From assembly GCA_026315105.1 (NCBI GenBank), contig CM048744.1, forward strand, positions 837,258,094 to 837,322,093: a DNA stretch of 64,000 nt, written 5' to 3'. The position numbers were made by a program, and so were the translations under genes. This DNA is from Locusta migratoria (lineage: Eukaryota; Arthropoda; Insecta; Orthoptera; Acrididae). Positions 53,995 through 64,000 of the stretch are shown here, piece after piece (position 1 is the stretch's first letter; each line of letters begins with the position of its first letter). Under the pieces are notes generated by a model that was not told the origin of the DNA, did not search any database, and saw nothing but the letters and a program-made list of their open reading frames with translations.

Positions 53995-55575
53995 CAAGGT
54001 GTCCAGAAACGGACTCCCTGATTTCAAAATTAAATATCTCGAAAACAAAGATCGACAGAGGAATGCAGTAAACGGTATGTTTATTGCGAAAGCTGTAAGA
54101 CGTTTATACAGCAGTTTGAAATAATAATTACAAAAGCTGCTAACAGATGTCTCTGTAATCACCATAAGTAATGCCAAATAGTAATCCGAATCCCAGAGCG
54201 ATCAGTTCCACTATTGAAACGTGGAGTGAGGTTAGCGTACCGAAGGAAGAGATTAAAACCATGTACTCCATTGAACAACGCGTTTTTCTGGTGCTAGAGT
54301 ACCTCAGGTTAGAAGAGATTTCTACGGCAACAAGGCGAAGTTTTCAAGCACGATTTAATGTTCCAAAGGACCCGATGCGAAAACCATTCGTATGCTCTTC
54401 GCAAAATTTCAACAAACAGGCAGCGTAACTGATGATCTAGTGGGGCATGTTGGCCGCAAGTAAACCGCAGTTACGCCTAAAAATATCGCCACAGTTTCTG
54501 GAATTATTCAGTGAAATCGAAAGTCATCCGTCCGTAGAATTGCATCTGAGACTGGTTTGAAGCGTTCCAGCACGAAAAATATACAGAGAACGAGCCTACA
54601 CATGTTTCCATTCAGATTTCAAACGCACCAGGCCATACCGTACGAGCTGTGCAACAAAGGGTTGCCTTTGCTAATCAGATGCTCACAATGATTGATAGTG
54701 AAGGATTTGATGTTGGCTGCATCTGGTTTACAGATGAAGCCCACTTCCACCTGAATGGATACGCGAATTAGCAGAACTGACGATTTTGGGGTTCTGAAAA
54801 GCCATATTGGTGTGAAGCGAAACCCCTGTAGTCTCCTAAAGTTACTTTGTGGGCTGCAGTATACAGTAGAGGCATTGTTGGCCCTTTTTTCATTCGAGAA
54901 ATGGTCACTGGTGCACGTTACGTTGCAATTTTGCAACAATTTATCGCCACACAGCAAGTCTTAGAGGATCGACCAGGTACTGAATGGTTTATGCAAGATG
55001 GAGCCCGACCACATCGGACCGAGCAAGTGTTTCCTTTTCTTCAGGAATACTTCGGGAATCGAGTCATTGCTTTGGAATATCCCAAATTTACTGGTGCAGG
55101 CACGGATTTGCCTCCATATTCGCCGGATTTGACTCGCTGTGACTTTTTTTTTTTTTTGTGGGGCACAGTGAAAGACGTGGTTTCCCCGAAGCATCCCGCC
55201 ACGCTGAACGAGCTTGAATCGGCAATCTCTGTGGCATGCGAATCCATTTCGGTTGAGACACTACGAAATGTGATGGCGAATGTCATTCTTCGTTTGCGCC
55301 AACTTTGTAGTGCCAATGATGAACATTTTTAAAACATTGTGATGTGATTATTTGCAAAGAGAGTTTTCAAACGATTATTTCACTTATGTATGCTGATATG
55401 AGCTGTACATCGTACAGCGCCATCTGTTAGCAGTTTTTGCAATTATTATTTCAAACTGCTGTATAAACTTCTTACAGCTTTCACAATAAACATACCGTTT
55501 ACTGCATTCCTCTATCGATCTTTGTTTTCGAGATATTTAATTTTGAAACCAATGAGCCTTTTTCTGGACACCCTG
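53995..55575 (+). mobile_element. Mariner-like transposon, most complete copy
   Basis: 1.58 kb. Inverted ends of ~150 bp (ggtgtccagaaa at 53998 and its inverse at 55562-55573; pairing through aaatatctcgaaaaca and gaatgcagtaaacgg). TA at 53993-53994 and 55576-55577. Same family as the fragments at 15640-17170. Confidence 0.93.
54208..55332 (+). pseudogene. Mariner-like transposase, broken
   Basis: Starts near MYSIEQRVFLVLEYLR. Stops at GHVGRK-stop (54462) and after GIIQ (54512), plus several shifts before 54720. IWFTDEAHFHLNGYA keeps the first catalytic Asp but is followed by a stop. The last 161 residues (54847-55332) are open: GPFFIREMVTGARYV, MQDGARPHRTEQVF (second Asp), YSPDLTRCDFFFFLWG (third Asp; one extra Phe from a T run), SVETLRNVMANVILRLRQL. 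Confidence 0.9.
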
Positions 55576-55672
55576 TATTTTGATGTTTAGTGCACTGTAT
55601 TAATACAGAGAACACTGAATTTTAATTGTCCCATAGCTGAATTAACAATGTGGGAATGAGAGAGTTAAGCAG

Positions 55673-55877
55673 CCGCGGTGGGGTAGCCGAGCGGTCTAAA
55701 GCGTCTCGCTGCGGAGCGCGCGGTTGCTCGCCGTGGAGGTTCGAGTCCTCCCTGGGGCATGGGTGTGTGTGTTGTCCTTAGGTTAGTTTACCTAGGTTTA
55801 AGTAGTTTGTAAGCTACGGACTGATGACCACGCAGTTTGGTCCGATAGATTTACAGACATTTGAACATTTGAATTTT
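55673..55877 (+). mobile_element. SINE S2 with target duplication
   Basis: agagttaagcag at 55661-55672 and 55878-55889. The left duplication includes the last 4 bp of the piggyBac-type element and its TTAA, so the SINE came after it. Confidence 0.95.
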
Positions 55878-55995
55878 AGAGTTAAGCAGGTTCAACTTTA
55901 TGTGGGTTTGCGTTCTTATTCATTAATGAAGAGGCCTGTACAGTGTAGGGTAGCGTGAAGAGCTGCATCAAAGCAGACTGAACAACAAATAATAC

Positions 55996-56590
55996 CAGTT
56001 GGTCAGTATGACGATAAGGAAGTAGAGTGAATCGAATGTTGTAGGTGTAGGAATGTAAGTACCAACTGATGAAAGTGAAGCTGTGCGAGGGAATATTACG
56101 GCTGTGTTTGGTGTAGCACTGGTGCAAGTGAGGGGGCTTACTGCTGGCCGGCGAACGGCCACGCACCGCGGCTGTGGCTTAGCAGTGGCTTGTCTCCGCT
56201 AAGCCCCGCTACTGCCTGGGATCGGCCCACACAATGCTCCGTATTAATTGACGCAACGCCCGCCCGGATACCGGTTACCCGCATAACGGCGCAGCACCAC
56301 AAGCTGCCTGCTAACAGGGGCCGGCCGCAGAGCTACGTAGGAGGGATTCCTTTTTCTGCCGCACATGGCTAGCACTTTATCGAGATAATATGAAGATCAT
56401 ACATCGTCACTTTTTAAAATTTTGTACCTTTTCGTATTTAGTTTGTAATATTCGATTAGGTATAAGCTTCAAAGCTTAATCGTACACGCCAAGATACCAT
56501 TCTTCCATCAATCTAAATACACACGTGAAACAAGTTTTATTTTACTCGCCAAACACAGCTTCAGTGGTATTATATACTATTGTGATTTTG
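55996..56590. other. No gene seen; GC-rich in 56100-56370
   Basis: Overlapping short frames on both strands in the GC-rich part show no domain. Confidence 0.4.
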
Positions 56591-56604
56591 TATCTATAAA
56601 TTAA

Positions 56605-56932
56605 CTGTTCAAAAAAAAAGTTAAAATGTTTGTAAAGCTTATGTGACTTAACTACGGGGTCATCAGTCCCTAAACTTACAAACTACTTACGAACTACTTA
56701 CGAACTAGGACGGCACAAATATCCATGCCCAAGGGGGGATTCGACCCCCTGACCGTAGTGGCCGTGCAGACCGTGGCTGAAGCGCCTCACACCCCTCGGC
56801 CACCGCGGCCGGCAATTAACTGTTCAACTGTTTGTAAATCTATCGGACTAAACTGCGTGGTCATCAGTCCGTAGCTTACAAACTACTTAAACTAAGGTAA
56901 ACTAACCTAAGGACAACACACACACAGACATA

Positions 56933-56985
<53 letters not shown>

Positions 56986-57071
56986 CCCAGGGAGGATTCG
57001 AACCTCAGACGGCGAGCAACCGCGCGCTCCGCAGTGAGGCGCCTTAGACCGCTCGGCTACTCCACCGCGGC
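56605..57071 (-). mobile_element. SINE S2, split by a SINE S1
   Basis: tatctataaattaa at 56591-56604 and 57072-57085. Minus-strand head gccgcggtggagtagcc, B box ggttcgaatcctcc. (CA)n at 56937-56983 has expanded in the gtgtgtgtt part of the body. The tail is cut by the SINE of 56613-56813. Confidence 0.92.
56613..56813 (-). mobile_element. SINE S1 nested in SINE S2
   Basis: aattaactgttcaa at 56599-56612 and 56814-56827. This duplication overlaps the older one of the S2 copy, so it inserted second. Confidence 0.93.
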
Positions 57072-57091
57072 TATCTATAAATTAATTAATA

Positions 57092-57740
57092 CATCTTCCG
57101 TATTTCTTGATTTCCAGAAGGCTTTTGACCCCGTACCCCACAAACGGCTTTTAATCAAATTGCGTAATTATGGTACATCGCCCCAGCTTTGCGACTGGAT
57201 AGGGGATTTCCTGTCAGAGAGAATACAGTTTGTACTAAACGATGGTAAGGCATCGACTAAAACAGAAGTGATATCGGGCCTTCCACAGGGTTGTGTTATT
57301 GGTCCTCTGCTGTTTCTTATTTACATAAACGATTTAGGGGAAAATCTAAGCAACTCTCTTAGGTTGTTTGCGGATGACGCCGTCATTTATCGTGAAATCA
57401 TCTGAAGATCAAAACTAACTGCAGAACGGTGTAAAAATTGGCAATTGACTCAAGATGAATCAATCTAAAGTGAAGGCCGTAAACTCCACAAAATACATAG
57501 GAATTACTATTACTTCAGATTTAAACTGGAAAGAACACGTAGATAATGTCGTGGGAAAGGAGAACCAGAGACTGCGTTTTAGTGGCAGAACCCTTAAAAC
57601 ATGCAACAGAACTACTAAAGAGACTGCATACACTACGCTTGTCCGCCCTTTTTTGGAGTATTGCTGCCCAGTGTGGGATCCTTATCAGGTGGGTTTGACA
57701 GAGGACATCTTGCGTAACTCTCATAGATTTCGTAGTTAAT
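57092..57740 (+). pseudogene. CR1-like LINE reverse transcriptase fragment
   Basis: SSVFLDFQKAFDPVPHKRLLIKL, CDWIGDFLSERIQFVLNDGKASTKTEV, ISGLPQGCVIGPLLFLIYINDLG, RLFADDAVIYR (57100-57400), then a shift and a ~100-bp internal deletion, then NSTKYIGITIT and RPFLEYCCPVWDPYQVGLTED (to 57705). Same family as 49965-50945. No 3' tail. Confidence 0.88.
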
Positions 57741-57817
57741 TAGAACGTGCTTGCACAAATCTTTTCAATGTATCCCAGGCTAGTATAGTTTATTTAAAAT
57801 CTGGGAAACATGTGAAC

Positions 57818-58045
57818 GCCGCGGCGGAACGCACTGAGGCGCCGCCGCGCGGGAGTAGCCGAGCGGCCTGGAGCGCCACGTTACGGATCGCGCAGCCTCC
57901 CGCGTCGGAGGTTCCAATCCTCCCTCGGGCATGGATGTTTGTGTTATCCTTAAGTTAGTTTAACTTAGTTTAAGTAGTTTGTAAGACTAGGAACTGATGA
58001 CCATCGTAGTTTGGTCCCACAGATTTACAAAAATTTGTACATTTG
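57818..58045 (+). mobile_element. SINE S3/S4 hybrid with target duplication
   Basis: aacatgtgaac at 57807-57817 and 58046-58056. It begins with an S4-like head (gccgcggcggaacgcac, tgaggcgcc), followed directly by a full S3 head (gggagtagccgagcgg), body and tail. Since one duplication encloses both, the double head moved as one unit. Confidence 0.88.
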
Positions 58046-58318
58046 AACATGTGAACAAGTAGAGTTGTTGATGAAATGTTTCTGCCTCGCCTGCATTCAA
58101 CGAGCTGAAAAATGTCCAACAAGGTCCAGGAGAAATCTATTTTTGTCATGCAAAGGTGATGTATAACTCTTTTCATTGTATGCTTTTTGTCAAAGGTAAA
58201 AACATTCCTGAAATATTTTAGAAAAATAATGAATCACATTTTGCACGTCGAACAGACGGTCGGTATTATCCGATCTACTACTATTATCATCGGCTGCAAA
58301 TAGTAAAAACATTATATA

Positions 58319-59084
58319 TATTCCTGGCCATTCAGAGCATTCACAAAAGATCGGCGCCGGTGGTGACACCTACAACGTGCTGACATGAGGAAAGTTTCCA
58401 ACCGATTTCTCATACACAAACAGCAGTTGACCGTCGTTGTCTGCTGAAACGTTGTTCTGATGCCTGATGTAAGGAGGAGAAATGGTACGGTCACGATTTC
58501 GAGTTTGATACAGGTCGGATTGTAGCCTATCGCGACTGCGGTTTATCGTATCGCGACATTGTTGCTCGCGTCGGTCGCGATCCAATGACTGTTAGGGGTT
58601 CAGGAGGGCAATACGGAACGCCTAGCTGAATCCCAACGGCCTGTAACAGATCGTACAGCTACGTCTCGATGCCTGGGTCAACAGATGGGGACTTTTGCAA
58701 GACGACAACCATCTGCACGAACAGTTCGACGACGGTTGCAGCAGCTTGGACTATCGCCTCAGAGACCATGGCTTCGGTTACCCTTGACGCTGCATCACAG
58801 ACAGGAGAGCCTGCTATGGTGTACGCAACGACGAATCTGGGTGAACGAATAGCAAAATTTCATTTTTTCGGATGAATCCAGGTTCTGTTTACAGCATCGT
58901 GGTGGTCGCATCCGTGTTTGGCGATATCGCGGTGAACGCACATTTGAAACGTGTATTCGTCATCGCCATACTGGCGTGTTGGTTACACGTCTAGGTGACC
59001 TCTTCTTCGGATATATGTGTCTATGGAATACCCGTTTATCATATGCAGTTCTTGTTGGTGTAGCAATTTGAATGGGCAGTAGTG
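58319..59084 (+). mobile_element. Tc1-like transposon, internally deleted copy 3
   Basis: Ends match the other copies (ttcctggccatt; gtagcaatttgaatgg), with TA-rich flanks. About 60 bp are missing after the left end, and everything from the middle of the catalytic domain (after GVLVTRL near 58990) to 60 bp before the right end. Keeps a CAG codon where copy 1 has a stop. Confidence 0.88.
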
Positions 59085-59334
59085 TATATATCGCGAAGTA
59101 CAGGTGTTTCCTATATCAGTTTCGTCACTCAGCAATTGTTCACCCTTGGTTAATGATTCTCACAAGAATAACAACTACAGATTTGGCTTCCTTCACGCCG
59201 ACAAATTTGGCATTTATTCTCTATTTGAATTTTGATTCTAGTACCTCCTTAGCATAGGTTTAAGTCGTTTTTATGTGTAGCACTTTGGTGCCATACTTTT
59301 ATAAATATTCGAACATTTTTTGTCAAAAGTATAA
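59085..59334. other. No gene seen
   Basis: A SINE-like tail remnant near 59250-59320 (ataggtttaagtcg, atattcgaacattttt). Confidence 0.4.
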
Positions 59335-59840
59335 CTTACTTTACTTTACGCGATCACGCCCAGTGGAGCGCGCGCTGATATAATCAAGGCTCTCCATGCA
59401 TTGCGATTCTTCGCTGCCTGTTCCCAGTTTTTCCAGGCCTCAAGTTTTTGCAGTTCTCCTCTTATCCCGTCCATCCACCTCTTCCTTGGTCGTCTCAGTG
59501 TTCTTTTGCCTGTTGGTATCATCTCCATGGCTATCCTAGGTCATCTCTCCTCATTCATACGTAACCTCCTGCCCTGTCCATTCTAATCCTCTACTTCTCA
59601 TCAAGCCCACAGTGTTCGGTTCCCTATAGAGTTGTTCTAATTCTATATTGTGCCTTCTCCTCCATTCTTCATTGTCTTTAACCGGCCCAAATATTTTCCT
59701 CAAGCATCTCCATTCGAAAACCGTCGAGCCAGTTTAATTCCTGTTTTCTAGTGCACCAGCATTGACACCCGTATGAATGACAGGAATAATTAATGTTTGA
59801 TACAACCTTCGTTTGAGGGCTCGTGATATGCTCTGGGAAG

Positions 59841-60239
59841 TCAAAATTTGTTTATTGAATGCAAGCATCTACTACCCGCTTGAAGTTTTGCCTTTATTTC
59901 CATTTCAGACGATGAATTTTCTGAAATTATGCTTCCAAGATATTTAAAATCCTTTATTCTTTTGTAGGTGTTATTCTCCACAGTTAATTCCTGGATTTCT
60001 GGGTGTAGGCCTATTGCCACTATCATATTTGTGGTTTTCGAGGGGTTCACTTTCAGTCCAAATTTGCTTGCTATGCTTTCCATGGTCATCATTAGCATCT
60101 TCAAATTTTCTTTTGTGTGTGTCATGAAGACTATATCACCTGCTAGATGGGTGATGTTCCTGTTTGCTACCTTGTTACCCTGATGGTTGAAACTATCCAT
60201 TTCTCTAATGATCTTCTCAAGCTCTGTATTGAATAACAT
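59841..60239 (-). pseudogene. RTE-like reverse transcriptase, palm and thumb
   Basis: 132 open residues. The usual FADDI motif reads LAGDI, so one catalytic Asp is lost. Then GLKVNPSKTTNMIV, FKYLGSIISEN. A further C-terminal piece is open at 59346-59528. Confidence 0.86.
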
Positions 60240-60381
60240 TGGCGAGAGATTATCCCCTTGCCTTAGTCTGTGGTTACTCGAAAACTACCCGTGGTTCTAT
60301 TCCCCAGTTTAATCTTTGCTCTTGTGTCATCCAGGTATAGCGATACAAGTCTTACCAGCTTCTTGGACACACAAAATTCGA

Positions 60382-60581
60382 AAAATGTTCAAATGTTTGT
60401 AGAGCTTATGGGACTTAACTACGGGGTCATCAGTCCCTAAACTTACAAACTACTTATGAACTAGCTACTACTAAGGACGGCACAAATATCCATGCCCGAC
60501 GGGGAATCGAACCCCCGACCGTAGTGGCCGTGCAGACCGTGACTGGGCGCGCCGCAGTCCCTTCGGCCACCGCGGCGGGCC
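60382..60581 (-). mobile_element. SINE S1 with imperfect target duplication
   Basis: acaaaattcga at 60371-60381 and accaaattcga at 60582-60592. Full length; head gcggtggccgaaggg on the minus strand. Confidence 0.92.
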
Positions 60582-60786
60582 ACCAAATTCGATCGAGGTC
60601 TTAAACAAACTTGTCCTGTGGATACTGTCTTATGCCTTTTGGAAAATATCAAACAGAAGGTGTATTTCTTTATCGTATTCATACATTTCTTCGCAGACTT
60701 GCTTAATAAAAAATGTATGGTCAGTAGTTGACTTTCGTGGTTGAAACTCACCTTGGTATTCGCCCTTTAGCTCTTCTGCCAGTGGT

Positions 60787-61032
60787 TTAGTATACTCTGT
60801 AAGAAATATTTAGTAATGCTATCCCCCTATAATTGTGACATAGCATTTTGTCATTCTTTTTATGGACTGGGCAAATAAGAGCCACTTTCCAATTTTCAGG
60901 TATCTCTTCTTCTCGCCATATCTTTCTGACTAACTTGTGGATGTTCTGTATACAAGAGTTCTCTCCAGCTTTTAGCATTTCTGCAGCGATACCATCTTGT
61001 CCAGCACTTTTGCCATTCTTTAGTTCTTTCAT
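60787..61032 (-). pseudogene. RTE-like reverse transcriptase, N-terminal motifs
   Basis: 81 open residues: MKELKNGKSAGQDGIAAEML, NWKVALICPVHKKNDK, CHNYRGIALLNISYRVY. These are the first conserved blocks of the polymerase. Confidence 0.87.
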
Positions 61033-61110
61033 ATGGTTTTTTATTTCTTCGAATGTTGGAAGGGGTATTCCGGATCCACAGTTACAGGTTCGTCAAACTG
61101 GAAGGTTTCG

Positions 61111-61824
61111 TTACGTTGCTCACAGCTTAGGAGTTCAAAACACTAACGACGGCGTATTTGTTCGACTGTGTTCTGGAATTACACACAAACTAGGGGCTAG
61201 AAATATGCCGGCAAGACTTTGGTGACACCAATAGTACCGTACACGGCGTTGCCAGCCTAGTAACACACGTCTGTGGTTTGCAGCCTTTTGCGCTACCAGC
61301 GACATCTGCCGCGTGGTTTTGCGCGGGACACGATCTGCTGTCACCGACGTTCGCTCCATAATTTTCGCACGACAGAAAAGCAGTGGCACCGTACGCCCTG
61401 GCGTAAAAAACGGGCACGGACCATAGCGCAGTGTGCAGAAAACACACCACTGACGTCCTGAATCGACCAGCCACGTCTGATATGCCGATGGCGTGCGTGC
61501 CTTAGCACCGCCAGCAGTTGATCTCTGTTTTCTCGAGATGATTGATTGATAACTTTCTATCAGGATGAAACGAAATGTGACTGTAGATTACGGTGATGAC
61601 TTATGTTTCATGTTACCAGAGGGCGGCCACGTACGACTAAAGCCGTTCTATACTTAGAAATAGAATAGAAAAAAAGCTTTATCACTTGAAGGACCACGTC
61701 ATTTTATGGCACGTCGCATGACAGGTAGCAGTTCAGACGAAACGAAACACACGTCAAAGGCAAAACGGGAGTATATTCTCCCATGTAAGCAGGGACGTTA
61801 GTTTCAGCGACCCAGCGCAAATAT
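61111..61824. other. No gene recognised; GC-rich to 61520
   Basis: 61190-61500 is GC-rich with overlapping frames on both strands and no domain. Could be an LTR piece, but no duplication or TG...CA pair was found. Confidence 0.35.
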
Positions 61825-61958
61825 TTCTGGAATGACGATAGATGAGGAAAAACACGAATTATTTACGAAACTAATAGAAAAAGTGGTAGAGTCCAACCTC
61901 GGCTAAGATCAGTTTGGATTTACAAGAAATGTAGAAACACGTGAGACACTTACCTTAA

Positions 61959-62442
61959 CCCTTAAATGCGTGATTTATTTATTTTCCAAAAAAGAATTAT
62001 TTTCGTATTCTGTAAGTTCTACAAACAAAGGGAAAAATATTTAAAAAAATCATATGTTGCTAGCTTTAAAAAAATCACATATGCAATATACAGAAACTTA
62101 TTATATAATTTTCAAAGTTTGATAGTTTAAACGAATTTTTATGTTTATTATGTTTCTGCATACCTGTCTTCGTTGGTGTGATTTTTTTTCTCCTTCCGAA
62201 ACTGGCTCTGTATGAGGAAACAAAACGTCAAAATCTGCAAAATTATTACGACGTCGTTTTCTCCAAACATAAGGAATCAGAAGTTCACCCTGCAGCCAAC
62301 CTCAGCACAACAAACATCATAGACACTTCCTAAAAACTGCTACATCTGTTAAACACGTATTATCTCGCAAACTCCACACTAGAAGAGGAAAACACACTAT
62401 TACAGTCGATGCTGCAGATATGCAGCACCATGCATTTAAGGG
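61959..62442. mobile_element. piggyBac-type non-autonomous element
   Basis: 484 bp, inverted ends cccttaaatgcgtg and catgcatttaaggg, between TTAA (61955-61958) and TTAG (62443-62446). The LINE frame joins up across it. The minus strand resembles no coding frame. End sequence and size are close to the element at 53583-55664 without its mariner. Confidence 0.85.
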
Positions 62443-63102
62443 TTAGAAGACAGATTAAGGAAAGGCAAAGGTACGTTTTTAGCTTTTATAGATTAGGGAA
62501 AGTTTTTCGCAATATTGACTGGGATACACTCTATCGAATTCTGAATCGAGCAGGGTTAAATATAGGGAATGGAAGGTTATTTACAACTTGTACAAAATCA
62601 AGAGAACAGTTATTAAGAGTCGAAGGGCATGAAAGGGAAGCACTGATTGACAAGGGCATGAGACAGGAGTGTAGCCTTTCCCCATTTTTATGCAGTCTGC
62701 AGATTGAGGATTGAGGATGACGAAGGAAAAATTTGGAGAATGAATTAAAATCCAGTGAAAAGAAATAAAAACTTTGTGGTTTGCTGGTGATATTCTAATT
62801 CTGCCAGACCCCAGAGGACGTGGAAGAGCAACTGAACGGAACGGAAAGAGGTTATAAGGTAACATTAATAAGAGCAAAACAAGTATAATGGAATGTAGTC
62901 TAAGAAAATGAGGCGATGCTCAAGGGATTAGATTACGTAATTAGGCAAAAAAGCAGTATATGAGTTTTTTATCTGGCTAACTAAATAACTTATGATGGCC
63001 GAGGTAAAGAAGATATAAAATGCAGAATGGCTATGGGAAGAAACGTATTTCTGGAAAATCGAAATTTCTTGACATAAATTAAAGTATATGTTGGAAGTCC
63101 GT

Positions 63103-63260
63103 TCAAATCAAATGTTTGTAAATCTATCGGACCAAACTGCGTGGTCATCAGTCCGTAGCTTACAAAGTAAGGTAAACTAACATACACCCATGCCGTAGGG
63201 AGGACTCGAACCTCCGACGGCGAGCGAGGTGCCTTAGACCACTAGGCTACTCAACCGCGG
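63103..63260 (-). mobile_element. SINE S2, internally deleted
   Basis: Minus strand: gccgcggttgagtagcc head with ~30 bp missing, B box ggttcgagtcctcc, and a short body. Lies inside the LINE relic; tggaagt/aggaagt flank it. Confidence 0.88.
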
Positions 63261-63664
63261 CTAGGAAGTGCTGAAAGAATTTGTCTGGAGAGAGCATTGT
63301 ACTGGAGTGAAATGTCTACGGTAAGGAGTTCAGACAAAAAGAAGATAGAAGCATTTGAAATGTTGTTGGGTAGATCGCCTAACTGATGAGGAGGTGGTAA
63401 ATGGGGAGAAAGAAAGATTCTGACATATCATGAGTAAAAGAAGGGATCAATTTGTGGGGCCCAATGTAACACTGGAGGGATCAGCAAAGTGTGTGGAGTA
63501 AAACTCGCTGTGGGAGACCGACAAACGAATACAGTAGGCAGATTCAAATGGTCGCCGTTCTTATTTGGAGGTGAAGAGGCTCGTTCAATATAGAGTAGGG
63601 TGCAGAGCTGAATCAAAACGGTCTGAGGACTGAAAGCCACAACAACAACAACAACAACAAAAAC

Positions 63665-64000
63665 GTGGAAAAACGACTGACACGTGTATGAATGTAAGGC
63701 AAAGGTTCAAGATCGTAAATACTATGACATATTTTAAAACGTAAGTAAATGTTATTTGAAATACAAACTTACGCTTTTTTTATCTATGGTGCGTATTATT
63801 TCATATGCAATCAATATCATTAAATATCACAGAAAGAATGGCGAGGAGTTCATAGCAACACTTCTATTGCATCACGAGAAATTTGAAATGGAAAATAAAG
63901 CTTCAAATAACCGATAGATGCCGCTATTGAACCCCACGTCGCTCGTGAGCACATTGTAGTTGAAGTAACACGATGCATCACCCGCTGTACTGACTGCTAT
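63665..64000. other. No gene seen
   Basis: AT-rich, no repeat recognised. Confidence 0.3.

Larger units (their letters stand above)
53583..55664. mobile_element. piggyBac-type non-autonomous element, split by a mariner
   Basis: Inverted ends ccctttcattcccac and its near-inverse gtgggaatgagagag, between TTAA at 53579-53582 and 55665-55668, the duplication typical of piggyBac. Without the mariner of 53995-55575 it is ~500 bp and encodes no transposase. A similar element lies at 61959-62442. Confidence 0.8.
52490..55995 (+). mobile_element. RTE-like LINE relic split by four insertions
   Basis: Starts in the reverse transcriptase (GLFDLQKAFDSVEWNTILEIL near 52500), runs through a degraded QYADEIVILTE (52752), GVKEFLKKRN (53220) and AIEAFEM (53306), to gacgagtacattaa at 53582. 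It resumes after the piggyBac-type element and a SINE at ~55890 with tttatgtgggtttgcg, gaagaggcctgtacag and agactgaacaac near 55985, the family's 3' end. The pieces fit the order of the copies at 11829 and 14405. Confidence 0.83.
59335..61110 (-). mobile_element. Second RTE-like LINE type, relic, split by a SINE
   Basis: Minus strand, from 61100 down: FEEIKNHMKELKNGKSAGQDGIAAEMLKAGE, IWREEEIPENWKVALICPVHKK, NYRGIALLNISYRVY, QPRKSTTDHTFF, then the SINE (60382-60581), then TGDNLSPMLFNTELEKI, and near 59346-59528 LRRPRKRWMDGIRGEL. It differs clearly from the family at 11829. Its 3' end has no (CAA)n but a gtaaagtaaagtaag repeat. Confidence 0.87.
61825..63664 (+). mobile_element. RTE-like LINE relic split by a piggyBac-type element and a SINE
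   Basis: EKVVESNLG-stop-DQFGFTRNVETRETLTL up to 61958, then after the insert RRQIKERQRYVFSFYRLGKVFRNIDWDTL (62450), KGMRQECSLSPFL (62655), a degraded FAGDILIL (62778), then RGKEDIKCRMAMGR (63000), SINE, and the 3' end gaggactgaaagccac plus (aac)n to 63664. Same family as 11829-12731; many stops. Confidence 0.87.

Overview
The window is animal nuclear DNA made almost entirely of transposable elements and their remains. I see no host protein-coding exon, no rRNA and no functional tRNA gene. The SINE 3' tails (acaaacatttgaacat), the CR1-type LINE 3' end (gatttgcagagta, gatgta repeats), the Tc1 and mariner families and the long AT-rich spacers point to an orthopteran insect, most likely a grasshopper close to Schistocerca. 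That identification rests on recognising repeat families from memory; no search was run.

Layout. 1-4600: relics of three non-coding repeat families and a foldback. 4633-5941: Tc1-like transposon. 5971-7949: tandem array of 301-bp units, each carrying a tRNA-like sequence. 8-11 kb: SINEs and foldback elements. 11.8-15.5 kb: two RTE-like LINE relics, a CR1-like fragment and a terminal-hairpin repeat. 15.6-17.2 kb: two truncated mariners head to head. 17.7-20.6 kb: a Tc1 fragment, a TA microsatellite and a second Tc1 copy. 20.6-24.5 kb: the longest stretch with little recognisable repeat. 24.5-25.1 kb: solo LTR. 26.2-26.8 kb: nested palindrome. 28.0-31.9 kb: one CR1-like LINE (minus) split by a mariner, an unknown retro-insert and a SINE. 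32.4-39.2 kb: two inverted copies of a ~1.7-kb LTR-like element; the left one holds three SINEs nested inside one another. 39.5-50 kb: SINEs, foldbacks, a LINE relic, and at 45.1 kb a palindromic element made of two opposed tRNA-like units. 50-57.7 kb: CR1-like LINEs, a hAT element with 8-bp target duplication, and an RTE-like LINE carrying a SINE, a 59-bp retro-insert, a piggyBac-type element that itself holds a mariner, and a second SINE. 57.8-64 kb: SINEs, a deleted Tc1 copy and two RTE-like LINEs, one split by a second piggyBac-type element.

The elements act as parasites of one another. RTE-like LINEs with (CAA)n tails can explain the small insert ending in (CAA)n. The abundant tRNA-headed SINEs share a different 3' tail, so they probably used another LINE. 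No element looks able to move on its own: every transposase or reverse transcriptase seen here is truncated, frameshifted, or missing a catalytic residue. Target-site duplications are still readable at many insertions, which lets the order of events be reconstructed. The most unusual content is the pair of related tRNA-like structures: the 301-bp array and the twin palindrome.
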